Origin: Filosporella fistucella
Lineage: Eukaryota > Ascomycota > Leotiomycetes > Helotiales
NCBI GenBank assembly: GCA_030077755.1
Contig: JAQJZZ010000010.1
Location: 4,526,001-4,590,000 of the forward strand
Reading direction: 5' to 3'
DNA length: 64,000 nt
Positions 19,814 through 32,404 of this stretch are shown here, in pieces (position 1 is the stretch's first letter; each line of letters starts with the position of its first letter). Made by a program: the position numbers and the translations under genes. The notes under the pieces were generated by a model that saw nothing but the letters and a program-made list of their open reading frames with translations, was not told the DNA's origin and searched no databases.

Positions 19814-22800
19814 ATGCTGAGGGCTGTGCCAATTGGTCGGCAGGCCTCGAGGCCGTTCATATGTTGGCAATGTCTTTCAAAATCTAATACCGGGACTCGC
19901 AATTATGCAACCCAGTCGGGTACTTCCAGGACTTCGCCAGGACAATCCAAAAAGGGAGCAAGAGCTTTGGAGAGGGAATTTCATGCTGGTGTTAGTGTAA
20001 GCAGTCCTTATACAATACCAAAAATGTCGGGATTGTGGTATTGACGGTCTACTAGAGGAGAAGTCCAGCTTTGCAGACAATCGATACAACTCCAGATTCC
20101 GATGATCTGTTTCTTACACCTTTACCAGAAACGTTTGATATCCGGGAGAGGTTACAGAAATGGGAGAAGGATAATGCAAGTTCGTTTGCTCCGTATCAGC
20201 AACGGGTGGAGAGGGTGCGAGCTGGAGAAGTTGTGAACAATACCGCTGGAGCAACGAACAATAGTTTTCAGATTGCGCAAGATGAAGCCGAGGACGACAC
20301 CGAACTAGGACAAGACTTTGAGTCGGGCTTAGTTGACGTTGGAAGTAGGCGGAATTTCTTGCTCCCTGGAGATCTCGTGGAGTTAGGGTAAGCTTTGGAA
20401 GTTGATTCCCCCAATGGGTTCAAGTATTGACATGGTCTGGCGCTTTAGCTCTCATAACCCGGAACTTGCTGTATTCGTACGTGACTTCGATTTCCAATCT
20501 CAATTCTACACAATATCGGGCAGATGGGTGCATAAGACATCGACATCAATCACATTTTCTGTTCCGGAATTCTTCAGTGAAGATGAGCTGGACTCTATAA
20601 AGCCATTTCTTCCTCAAGAAGAGGTGCCCCTTGCTATGTCTGATGTGCTCCAAGGCTTTGACATCTCTGTACCAAGAGAGGCAGGCAAAGATCTGGTCGT
20701 CAAGATGATGAAGTTCCTGAAGCAGGCTGATGATGTCTATCGGATAGCCGCCAAAAGATTGGACAATGCTCTCGAAATCATTTCTTCTCCAAAAAGATAC
20801 AGGTATAACACACTTGAGGAAATCGCATTTAAGGTTCTAGGCCACACTGTCTGGAAACCAAAGAATCAAGGCCATCCCATGCATGTGCTTTACGCTGTCC
20901 ATCGTTCTCTTGTCAAAAGTGACATCGGATTTCAACCTCAAAAAATACAAGCTGTGCGGGGAGCTTCTGAATATGAAGTCAACTCAAAGTTGGAATCATT
21001 GATTGTGGAAAGAGTCAGACAGCAAGTCCGCCTTCTTCGAAACTCCAATATTACCGGGGTGAAACGGCCAGCAAACTTTGAGCAATTCATCGCAAGAGCA
21101 CGACGACTAATTGATGAAAGCCGAAAGATTCGGCCATTCACTACTCATGGTACCCTTGGGCCAGCTTTGACATCGACACCGAGAGGGGTGCCTTTCCGAC
21201 GTGGAAAGCTAGCAACTGAGAAATTCACCAAGGATGAATTGGACTTCGTCATTTTCCTCCAATCCTGGGCATGCGTCGAAAGTTTTGGCACGAATTCTTC
21301 GCTCAACGGTATTGGCTCAGCCATTTTAGGAGCCATCGATCGTTACGAAGGAGCGGCTTTAAGTAAGTCTACCGCGTTCACCTGCCTGCAGGAGCTTGGC
21401 ATAGTGCCTCCTTGGGAGCATATAGCTTCCTTCAAACTTAGGCTCCCCTATACTTCTCAATTTATCGAACCCCCCTCCGAACATAGAAATGATATAGGGG
21501 AAGACAAATTAGCATCGATTCGGAGGGACTGGGGAGATCTTCGCGCCTACTGCATCGATGATATCAATGCCCAAGAGATAGATGATGGAGTCTCTGTCGA
21601 ACCAACTTCCACACCCGATGAATACTGGGTGCATGTTCACGTTGCAGATCCTGCTGCTTACCTCCAGGTAACGGACTTAAGCGTCAAGCACGCAGAAAGC
21701 GCTACTGCCACAGTATATCTCCCTGATCGAACAGTTCCTATGCTTCCCCCTTCCCTCGCCCGAGATAAGTTCAGTCTTGCTGATGGAAGGCCCACGTTGA
21801 CATTCAGCGCCAAGCTGAATATTGGGGGCGAAATTCTTGAACACAAGATTACACCAGGAATCATTCGGAATGTGGTCAATATTACCCCTGCTACACTCTA
21901 CGAAATCGAAACGGGCTCGAGTCCTGTCCAAGATACCGTTTATACTGTTGGATCAACTGCTGAATTAGCGACTGATTGCAACCGTCCAATGTTACAGGCG
22001 GATGAAATCTCATCTGATCAGAAACAGGACTTGGAAATCATCGCAAAACTCGCACAGGCAAGATCCAAAGTTAGACACAGTCGCGGAGCCATTACTTCTA
22101 CCCGCGCGAAAGCCTCGATCGATGTTTCCTTTGACGGCGAAAGCTGGATTCGGCGTACAAATTTTGATAGCAGGCACCACCACCGTGACCCCACCATTCG
22201 TCTTCAAATACCCTCCCCCAGTAGTGCGTCTTCCGAGAGCGATACAGTGATGAATCTCATGATTCTGGCTGGAGAAGTCGCCGCCCAATGGTGTCACGCA
22301 CGAGGAATCCCCATTCTATATCGTGTTACTCCACGCCGCGCAGACAAGCAAGATCCGTTGCAATATTATTTTCAAAATATACAGTCTTCTCGTGATGAGA
22401 ATGGTGAAATTTCACCAGAAAAGATCCAAGAATATTTTGGACTTGCTGGGAAAATCCAGCCTTCCACCACAGCGGGACCACACATACTTATGGGGACACC
22501 AATGTTCACCAGGTGCACAAGTCCTTTGCGTCGGTTTAGCGATATGTTAGTTCATTTTCAGATTGAAGCTGCTCTACTCGAAGAGGCTCGACTTGGGAAA
22601 TCTCTGGTTGGCAATACACGCGAAGACTTTGTCCCTTTTTCCAAAAAACGTATTGAAAAGCTCTTGCCCCGCCTCGCATACCGCGAGAGGCTTTTTAGAG
22701 AAGGGGAGGGCAGCGCTATACGATCATACGCTATTCAGTTCATGCTTCGAAGTTGGAAGTATGGCGAGTTCGAACTTCCTTCTCCTATGACCTTTGTCAC

Positions 22801-23041
22801 GCGCAGCATCAATGTGACTGATCGTACAGTTGGAGGGGTTCTCAAGGATTTCCTGGTAGGTGGAGTGGCGCAGCTATCTGAGCACATCAATATCGACGAT
22901 GTCAAAGTCGGTGATGAATTCGAAGTTGAAATCGCAGATCTCAACAGTTACACACGACAAATCATGCTCAAAGCATTGGGCCCAGTAATAGTGGACAAGA
23001 GTCTAGGCCGCTCGTCGACATCGGAATTGAAGTGGAGATGA
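19814..23041 (+). CDS. cyt-4: Mitochondrial exoribonuclease of the RNase II family (CYT-4 / Dss1 type)
   Basis: Three exons, 19814-19996, 20077-20387 and 20449-23041, encode 1028 aa. Introns of 80 nt (GTAAGC...TTGCAG) and 61 nt (GTAAGC, branch TTGAC, ...TTTAG) restore one frame. The N-terminus is Arg/Ser-rich without acids (MLRAVPIGRQASRPF), a mitochondrial presequence. The RNB catalytic domain begins near residue 530 with CIDDINAQEIDDGVS, whose acidic residues bind magnesium, and continues through the CHARGIPILYR and TRCTSPLRRFSDMLVH blocks. CYT-4 of Neurospora and yeast Dss1 (with Suv3) degrade mitochondrial RNA and process introns and 5'/3' ends. Length is close to the 1100 aa or so of the Neurospora protein. 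Confidence 0.92.
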
Positions 23042-23474
23042 TAACTGTTATCCCCCAAATGAGCTTGGGACAAGTGTAAAACAATGTACATTACATATGA
23101 AGCAATTATAAGGTGTATCTGGCCGCTCGAAGACATTCTTCCAGAATGATAGCTGTCTTGAAAGCAGCAGTTTTATGTATCTCCTCTTTTTGCCGATTTG
23201 TATGACCATTTCCAGCAGATAGATCTTCCGTCAGGAATGCTGTCAAGAATGTAATTTGTTTCGAAGGCTGATTTCCACGCGTCTCATGCCATAGTCTGCC
23301 CATAAAAGCTGCTGCTCCATCCTTCCCTCCATCATCCTAATTAGAAGTATATCTATTTCATTCACGACAGTCACTACCGTCCAGTCTCATTTCCTGACAG
23401 CATTCGCTACTTGTCCGTTTGTACTTTCCGTTTAAACATCAGCACTACAGAAATATTTCCAAACCAACTTCACT
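23042..23474. other. Intergenic region
   Basis: 433 bases between two genes on the same strand, with the cyt-4 3' UTR and the promoter of the GPI-protein gene. No gene seen. Confidence 0.4.
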
Positions 23475-24015
23475 ATGCACCCAACCAGTCTTCTCGTCGT
23501 CCTCTTCGGCGTCGGTGTCCGGGCACAGATGACGGATATGGCAGTTATGACCGATGCTGGGGTCCCAGTGCCAACTGACATTCCCATCGCGAACTCTGTA
23601 ACGGAGACTGGAAATAGCAGAATAGCCATCCCTGATCCAATGCCTTCCGACATACTTGTCGACGTAGCGCCCGAGCAATCTGGATACACTTCAGGAATGC
23701 CTCTCGGATCAGTCAATATGCCAGCAGTCACACCCGTTGTCACTGCTACGCCAACCGAACCTATGCAGCAAATGCCAATGCCCACATCCAACAGCACAAT
23801 CATCACAAAAGTTATCACCGCGAAGAAGTCGACGACTGCTACTGCCTCTGCCTCTGGAACCAATATCCCAATCCAGACCGGAGAATCCACTTCAATGGGT
23901 GTTTCGGTAAGCCAATGTTTAACTGATTGATTTAGTGGAGGCTAATGTTTATCCAAAGTTCACAATGGTTTCATTGGCACTAGCAGGCGTTTTGGGATTC
24001 TTCGCCCTTGCATGA
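23475..24015 (+). CDS. Ser/Thr/Pro-rich secreted protein with a predicted GPI anchor
   Basis: Two exons, 23475-23906 and 23959-24015, encode 162 aa. The 52-nt intron starts GTAAGC and ends CAAAG. Residues 1-18 (MHPTSLLVVLFGVGVRAQ) are a secretion signal. The middle is rich in Thr, Ser, Pro, Val and Met with TPVVTATPTEP-like runs, a likely O-glycosylated stalk. The second exon supplies FTMVSLALAGVLGFFALA, a hydrophobic C-terminus that follows small residues and fits a GPI-attachment signal. Without the splice the protein ends in a short polar tail and the anchor is lost. Probable cell-surface or wall protein; no enzymatic domain. Faces the BRE4-like gene. Confidence 0.75.
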
Positions 24016-24237
24016 CTTTAAACAGGGATAGAATGTAGCATCAGTTTATTGATTTCCTAGCGTATAACTAGATGGATCTTATGGTCTTCGAGATATGAAA
24101 TGTAATGGGTCATCGTCATCAGTGGCGTTTAGGGGATTATGAGAATACATCGATTGTTCTTCATTCTTAATCAGACTGAGATAGAGGATTCCCTTTGTTT
24201 GAAAAGCTAGAAACAATTTTCGAATAATTCTACTAAA

Positions 24238-27200
24238 TCAACCAATCTTTTGTTTCCCTTCTCCTTGGTCCAAAGTCTCAGAACTTTTTGAAACATGATA
24301 ACTGAAATCTAATTCTCCAACCAATTCTTTGACGTGATTCAGCACTTGTTCTACTGAGTTAATCAGGCATCTCTGAGCCACCTCAATTACAGCAATTGCT
24401 CGAAAACCTGGTTCATTCAAGTTACTAAGATCGAGAACATGAGTGTCATCTCTGACAAGCTCATCTGAGAGAAGAAAATGTGTCGGCGGTTTGAGATGTG
24501 GAGTGAGAGGCTGGCCATTTCGGATTGATGCAGATACAAGAGCAAGCAGCGAGGAAACTTTATGCGATTGATATTCAGTCGTCGATCGAGCCCGTGCAAA
24601 GGTAGATAGCCAAGGCGCCTTTTTTCTTGCCGTAGGGAATGTTTCGGAGGCATAGGCAATGATAGTGAGATAATTGGTCATACTAATTTTGCAATTGTCA
24701 GATTCAACACCACGGATTGGATAAGAAATGTTTTGCGTTACTTTTGAACCTCATCGACAAGCGCCTGATATATTTTTGATGGGAACTCTCCGCCCACTCT
24801 CGGTTCCCAAGGTAGGAAGCTCAAATTGAGTCTCATCGATGTCAGTAAAGCAACTTGCTTTTGCAATGCTTTCTCTCGGAGCTCATCGAGCTTTCGACCT
24901 GGACTGTTTTCGTATTCTGTACCTTCTCCATTGTCATCAATTCTCTGGTCAACTGTAGCAGTCACAGCGCTGAGGTAATTTGCCAGTAGAAAGAGTGACG
25001 CGCCAAGATCTCCGCGCAAAACAGAGGATTCAGTGATCGGAACCGGGAACACCGTGAAAATCCAGGCAACAAGAATGCCTGCACCAACTGTGAGAAGTCT
25101 ATAGGGTGCTAATTCATAGATAGGATAGTAGGGCTGTCCCGTTGCCGTTGATTGAGCTATTCCGATCACTCGGATCTGAAGCTCGTACCCTATTGCAATT
25201 AGATATATCGCTCAGTGTTTCATACATACAAATGGCGACTGCTTGCCACTTACCGATTATCAATACGTGAGTGAGAGCTCCTGCCACGATGGGTACTAGA
25301 AACCTTGGGTATCTTGCGCAAAAGTAAAAGTAGAACATCATAAAGAAGAAGAACACCACGATAACACCTGCAGTCTTTTGATCCACAATATACCAATTTA
25401 TAAACGATCCAATCATTCCAATAAGAGTGAAAGTCAAACTTCCAGCCATGTTGAAAACGGCAGAGCCAGATGTTGGACTCATTCCGACTCCAATCATGAC
25501 AAGGCACCATACAATCCGTTGTCTGGTGAAGAACTCATGGGTTTGTTTGAGGTACGCCATGATGCCTACGCTCATGACTGCAACACAAACTCTCAATCCA
25601 TACTTGGCAGGAGCAGACTTGAAAAATCTCGGAAACACCCTCAAGTGGTTGCTGAATCTCTGCCATGCTGTCCTCGGAGGGAGATGCTCTGGATCCCGAG
25701 CTTTATGAAATGAAGCACCGAGATAAATCGTGTCAAGATTTTCCGCTCCTTGTTCTAGATTATCGATATCAGGCCCTGAATCTTCGCCGTTTATAACTCC
25801 GCTAACCCATTTGACGAGAGTGTTCAGCGCAGGGAGGATCAATCTTTTCCTGGAGAATGTGCCATCGCTAGCTTTCAGTTCCGCAAATCGTATTGTCGCT
25901 AATATAGAAATTGAGACTTGGTAAAGCAGATACTCCATGTAGAGAATTATATGGATTCTTTTCGACGCAAGAACCTCTCGAGAAGTTTGTTCAGGGCGCA
26001 TCCCATTTTTATCGGCCAAGGGTGACAATGCCGCTGTTCTTCTTGCAGAGCTGAGCACTGAATCCAGGCCTCTCTCTGACGCCCAGGATTTAAGCTCGTC
26101 TGATCTTTGTATGCGGAAAGCTTGCATTCTTTGGTCAAGATAATCCCCGAAGCCAAGAGTGCCAGGGTGCGGCGAACTGCCCTTTTCGATATCATCTGTC
26201 ACTGCGTCTCGTTTCTTGGGAGCCGGGACTAGTTTCAATAGTACTAAGATGTGTAAAATACTCTCTTCTAAAAGTGTAACCTGACCTTCGAATGAATTAG
26301 CCACTCCTTTCATCATCTGGATCCACTCTGCCCGCTCATTTCCGGACTTGTCTGCTTCACCAGCGTAGTTTATATCCTGATTTTTGTTTTCGCTTCCATC
26401 CTCATTTTCTGCTGCAAGTCTCTCTGATATATCGACGATTGTTGAAAGGCCAGAGATTGGGATCATGATCGCTCGCAATAGATCATAGAATTCGAGCACA
26501 TCAGTCTCCCGAAGATGGCCGTATGCAGTTTCTCTTCTTGCAAAGACAACATCATCTCGAAGTTTAGAGCCCAGAGATAAAATTGCATCTGACGCGGCTT
26601 TCAAAGATGATGCTCGTTGATCGACTGTGCCTGCAGTATCTGCAGGATCGCTTCTAACTTGATCACTTGGACTTCTGAGTGAGGGGTTGCACATCTTTGA
26701 GTGTTCGAGAACTTCTATGAATGCCATTTGCGACCTCAAAAGAACTTGACAGCTTTGCAGGTACCCAACAGCTTCACCGAAGAAGACCTTTCTTGAAGAG
26801 ACTGGAATCACGAAGAGAGCAACTACTGTGGCGATTCCCTGTCCAGTGAGGAAGCTGTAAAGTAGCTCCTTGATCAATTTTTGACAAGCAGACCAAGTCG
26901 GCTCGCTAGGGCCGAAAATAAAACCAACACAGATGAAGACGGTATATTGGATTGTGGGTATGCTGAAAACTGGGCGAAATGCGCGAAGAGTGTTTATGCC
27001 AAACAGATTAACTATAAGAAAGATAGCATTGACAGCAGAAGCCGACGAGTTATATCCATAGGCGATCTGAGTTGACGCACCAATCGGTGTAGTATGCTGT
27101 CGAGCTTTGATGCCACAAAATTGACCAAGTGCAACCATTCCGCAGGCGAAACATGTCAAGATCTTCGACAAACAGTCAGATCAGAACGAGGTGAGGCAAT

Positions 27201-27617
27201 TTGTGGCGCCGCCGCAGCAGAAGATATAAGGTGACTTACCAGGGACAGGACCAAATTCATAAGAAACTTTCCACGAGGCAGGATTGGAACCGTTGTTATT
27301 GAAACGATGATAATCAGATACCCCAAATTCAAATAATGTGCCGCAACAGAATGCTTTTGGTATATGGCCATGGCGACTGTGGCTGCTACGGCCGGCTTCA
27401 CCATAATCATGATCACGAGAGGACTGAGTCCAATCGATTTCCATGCTCGCTGAATTATAGATGGATTTTGGCTGGTTGGACTCGGTGATACTTTAGAGGT
27501 GACTTTTGCAGTTGGTTGTATTGAAGTGGGTTTGGGAGCAGGAGTTTGCGAAGATAGAAATGCCGAGCTGGACGGGGCATTGGTGACTGGGTCGGTCGAC
27601 GGCATTGAGTCGGCCAT
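24238..27617 (-). CDS. Large polytopic membrane protein, BRE4-like / DUF2421 (aromatic acid exporter superfamily)
   Basis: Four exons, 27617-27240, 27162-25254, 25189-24742 and 24682-24238, encode 1059 aa. Introns are 77, 64 and 59 nt with GTAAGT, GTAAGT and GTAACG donors. The N-terminus is Ser/Thr/Pro-rich. A first group of membrane spans lies in about residues 65-250 (LVIMIMVKPAVAATVAMAIY onward), then a long cytosolic region, then a second group (YGLRVCVAVMSVGIMAYL to about residue 780), then a C-terminal DUF2421-type helical domain. Yeast Bre4 mutants are sensitive to brefeldin A, and the wider FUSC/ArAE superfamily includes organic-anion exporters. Transport role is family-based inference; compartment not known. 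Confidence 0.85.
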
Positions 27618-30600
27618 TTTGTTCTACTGGCCGTGTTATATGCGTTATCTCTTTAATTACATTGAAGCAGCCGTGTTGAATCCAAACGCATGATGTTCGC
27701 TTGAATGATGAGAGTGTCTGTTGAAAGAGAAGGGTTCGTGAAGTGTTTTATTCACAATTGTCGTCAAGAAATAGGAAGAAACAACATCCCACATCACAAT
27801 AATAGTCCAAATTAAAAACCTTAACTCGTTGTTTCGAGACCCAGGATCCGAGTTCAGCTCGGGTAATAATCATCATCAGGTGGTTCCAATGAGATCCTAG
27901 GGATCAGAGCCAAATTGTATTAGTGGCTGGCACATGCGTGCTTACAGTGTTGCGGCTTGCTGAGTGTACACCTGTGCGAGGTAGGGAAATTGGATCAAGA
28001 TGTAGTCCTCCGAGAGAAAACCGTTTGGATTACAACGTAGGTGCTCAAATATGATACAGTCTCTGAAGGTCTAGCTTCTCATGACTTTGCATCGACAATG
28101 TGGCTACTTGACCAGGAATCTTGATATGGCCACCAGCTCCGTGTCCATCGTATGATTTGTTTAAGTACTTCGTACTTCCAAACATGGCCTTAATGAAAGG
28201 TCCGACCTCATATTATGCATAAAATCAAATTTATGATAAGACCGCATTGGTGTTCACCCCAGGGTAATTGTTGAAATTGTGCGATATAGACCTAAGGGTA
28301 GTTGGAACGAAGTGTTGACGTCTGAATTAAGATCGCTCTAGAATATTGCACGACGACAAAAGTCACGTGAAATTATATATTGGATTGGCTTCCTCACTAG
28401 GCCTTGAGATTAGGGACTAAGCTGGAGCTGAGATCTTGTTACTAGTATAGCTTCGGAAGCATCTTGTGAGAGATATTTACCTTGCAGGTGCAATAACTAT
28501 TCCCGTGATATTACTCATGGTTGTCTTCGCTTTCTAGATTCGTCACGTTGAATCCTTGGTCTTGGAATATTTCCACAGCCTACATCACCTGTACTTATTG
28601 GCAGATAAAATTTGCACGGCATGTTATTTGAGGCTCTGGCAAGGTTGTCACATTATCACTGTTTCCCTTGAATTATTGCGTATAATCTTGGTATTCTTCA
28701 CAAACTATCAATTGAATTACTGTGTGTAAAGTTTACAATTACGCTCTGTTGAGCCCAAAGAAACGTTTACTTAGATTACAAACTGCGAAAGAGATTTATT
28801 CAGGTTGACGACATCATTTTTGTATAGTAAGGGCAACCTCCGATATTGAGGTCCTATGACCTGGACTATAAGCTACCCCAAGTTCTTTGAACGGAACACA
28901 AATTATACTATGTGATACTAATATAGACCTGTTATCTGAAACAATACAAATAACGTAGTAATACAATAAACGGATAATAGTCATCCACCTTATAATACCT
29001 TAGACGAGATCATTTCATACTTCCCTCAGAGGTTCTGACCAAGTTCTCGGGATTCTTGGGGTTCCGCGGGGTAAGGTGCATACGGGAAATAACTGTGCTT
29101 GCTTGCACAACTCCACTCGAATTGAGGTTGAGATGCATGAGCTGCTTTTTCACTTTCGCGGCAGACGAGAGAACACACAAAGTTCTTTCAGTAAGTATCT
29201 GGATCCTGCCCCCTCTCCTCTGATATTGCTATTTATGACATCTCATTTCCATATTTCCATGAATATGATGCTGATTGAAACCCGGGGTGGCGTATGAACA
29301 CCGCGTTACCAACGGCATGTTTGAAATATCTGTTAGCATTGTACTCAATGACTTTTCTCAAGCCTCATTGCAAGAAACATCGTGAACGCTACAAGCCGAC
29401 CTTTGTGAACGTGGTCCAATAAAAATAGACAATGAAGGTGGAACATGGAAAAATGTGTCTCAGCCAGCACTTCCCTGCTTCCAGAAAGGTAATAATTGTT
29501 TTTCAAAATGTATCTGAATCCGCAAGACCTTTAACAGCTTTAGAATTCTAGAAGGCCATTGTAATGCATTCCCCATGGGACAAGTCACTTGTCACGTGGA
29601 ACATCTCAGGCAGACAGGGCCTGATCTTCTACATAGTTCCGAACTTTGAAAAGGAGAGGATGAATAAACTCACCGCTATTTCCACACAACGGCGGGTTGC
29701 TTCTTCTCTTTGCTTCTTGCGACTGTCGTATATGATATATGTAAAGGCTGTGTGGGGACAAGTGATTTGGAAGCACGAATACGGAACGTTGCAGATGAAC
29801 TTGGTTCACTCCGAACCTACCCGTGTGCGGGGGGTGAGGAAGTCAGGAATCCATCACTTTTCCCCAAGCGATGAGGTATGGATGGAGGGCGCTTACGAAA
29901 AATGGATTGCTTGCTTATTTCCTTTTAACGTTACTTTATTACTGTGCTGAAAGGTTGATGACGGACTGGTTTGATTATACCCAGAGGAGGGCGGGGTGTG
30001 CTGCAGCGTCCTCGAAACAATTGACGACAAAGATGAATGTGATGCTTAGCTGTGGCTTGAGATTCTGCAGTGATCCTTCAATATCAGCTGATTGTTAAAA
30101 ATCCTCATACCATACGGAGGGAATCTGTCGGACGTAGCGGCTCTGTAGATCTGAGCAATCGCGTTCCTTCCTTCCTTCGAACTGGATGTGACAATATGAA
30201 ATATTTTCTTTCGTATAACTCGAGCTTTACAAAAGTACCCCACGGTCACACAGGGACACCATACCACACCATACCACACCATACGTTGTTTGGTCCCATC
30301 TGAATAAACTTGCCTTAAGTCCGAGAAGGGCTATCGAACCGATTTCCTGTCCAAAATGCAAGGGTCCCTCATCCAGCTACTCGAGACCGCAATAGATTTC
30401 CTTATTGTGCTTCAGACCTAATGGGAAATTCTGGGCAGAGCAAGCAGACAACAACCCAGAAGCAACCCTCGGCAACTGTAAATTATTGCGCCTGCCATTA
30501 TGCACCTGCAACAGCCTGCATGCAACTCCTTTTGCGATCTTAGCGCATCTGCAGTCCACGAGATCGGGCATCAGCTGCATGTCATGATGCTGAAGGGGAG

Positions 30601-32404
30601 GCATGGGATGGTTGTACTGATAGGCCGGATGCGGTTGAATCGAGTCAAGAAGTCCCTGGGACAATGAGCGAAGGGGACACACCAGGGAATCGCGCTTGGG
30701 GTCATCGTAGAGGCTGGTAGCGGCGGCAAACGTTGGATGCTTTGAATGGCGGTACGTACCATACAGTAACTCACTTGGAAGAGGTTGCAGAATCGGGTAT
30801 GAAGGGTGGTCAGTGGTACAAGTCGAGTACTGTACTTGTATTGTACTTGCACAAGCCCACAGGTATGGTAGGTCTTTGGCTTGGTAGGGCTATTCACGGA
30901 CACAGAACGTGGCTGGCAATAGCGAAGGACACATCCGGATCCGGAATAGGTGCGGAGGATCCAGTGCTTGCCTGCCTGCCTGCTTGCTTGTCTTGTCATA
31001 GAAGCCAGCATTTAATGCCTCAAGCAAAAGTTGTTTTCCCAAACAAATTATGCATTGGGCATAGCAGGCTCGCAGGGCAATTTTGATAGATAAGGAACGG
31101 CAAAAAGAACCGAACGCACCACTCGAGCTTCCTTTTTGCCTCTGGTCGTGCTGCCCTGCAATATTAACTTTTAGTATTTGCCTTTTGCTGGCCATGGGGT
31201 GAGGTTGAGACTAGCTATTTTCTTCTCACTCGTTTTGCTGCTTCTTCTAGAGTTCTGGACCCGTCACTTTGTGCAAGAGGGATGCAGGACGTTGAGGCTG
31301 AAGGTTAATTGACATCTGGCAGTAGGCTCTTACTGTGTGAGCGTCGACAACAACAAACTTGAACATTTGGCACCATACCGTCCACCTCTCTACTGTTGAG
31401 TGAATAATTGAGCGGCCGTCCTTTCTTTGACAATTCATTTCTTGGATCAAGCTATACTTGCGCTACAGAGACAGATAATCTAGCAGACAGGCATGCAAAC
31501 GAACGAACGAGAATAACGAAAATACAGGAGAGTAATGAAAATACCCGGTAATCGAAAATCCTTCAACCAGCCCAACAACCTGAACCTCGACTGGTTTCTA
31601 AACATTTGATTTTGCCTCGATTCAGCCACTGCTTGTCTGCAGGCCACAGTTCTGCCACCTCTTCCCACCTCGCCCACCACCACCACAACCACTCCCACTA
31701 CCACCACTACCACTACGCTACCACTCCTCCCTCCACCATCCCACGCATGGAATCTGCCCCGCTCCGGTGAATCATTTCGCTGAAGACGACCACCGCTTCC
31801 ACGACATCCACCAAACTTCATTTACCCCCCCGGTCGCTTTGGGGAGAGAGGCAACCTTCCTCCGTGAGTCAAGTCATAGCCAAAGCCAACGCCAACGACA
31901 CTCCCCTCCTCCACCAGGCCGGCCTGCAAATCCTGAGATCCTCCACCATACCTCCCTCCACTCTGCCCAAAACTGATACACCACCCTTTCAGAGAAAGGC
32001 GCCATCAAACCATTCATCTCTTCACCGACCCGCTATACCTCATAGCCCTAACGACCTGGAGCTTCAACTCCCACACCTTCCTGACAACGCCGTTCACGCC
32101 AGCACCGAACTTTAACTTTCCTCTCTGTCCAACACATCCCAATTCAGCATCCATACGTAAAGCACAACGCAGACCCAGATCGGCTGGACCAGTCTCTCTC
32201 ATTCGTGTTGTAACCCGCACTGTACTCCCTCCCCTCGACAACGAATACCTTATTCATCTGAGCTAGAACGGCTCCATATCTCCTCCTCCTCCTCCACGGC
32301 AGGTTGCACCGGTTCGCCTTTTACGCTACACAACACCGCAACAAAAGGTCCAACTTCACATGGGATATCGATCTCGAAGCCAGCAACACGAGTAGCTGGT
32401 CGCA
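27618..32404. other. 4.8-kb region without recognisable genes
   Basis: It should hold promoters of the BRE4-like gene (left end) and of the WD40 gene (right end, with CAC/CCT-rich leader from about 31.65 to 32.4 kb). The part from 27.8 to 29.1 kb is AT-rich with many stops in all frames. Frames of up to 146 codons at 29.5-31.1 kb overlap on opposite strands and look random. A short tandem repeat lies at 30256-30284. No transposon domains or long terminal repeats were noticed. Confidence 0.45.
30256..30284. repeat. 10-nt tandem repeat, nearly three copies
   Basis: The unit ACACCATACC is present twice in full and once minus its last base. Simple low-copy repeat in a non-coding region. Confidence 0.7.

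Noticed and set aside
23432..23890. 152-codon minus-strand frame
   Set aside because: Antisense shadow of the GPI-anchored protein gene, which has signal peptide, splice and anchor.
29564..29950. 128-codon plus-strand frame in the gene-empty region
   Set aside because: No recognisable features and no neighbouring exons.
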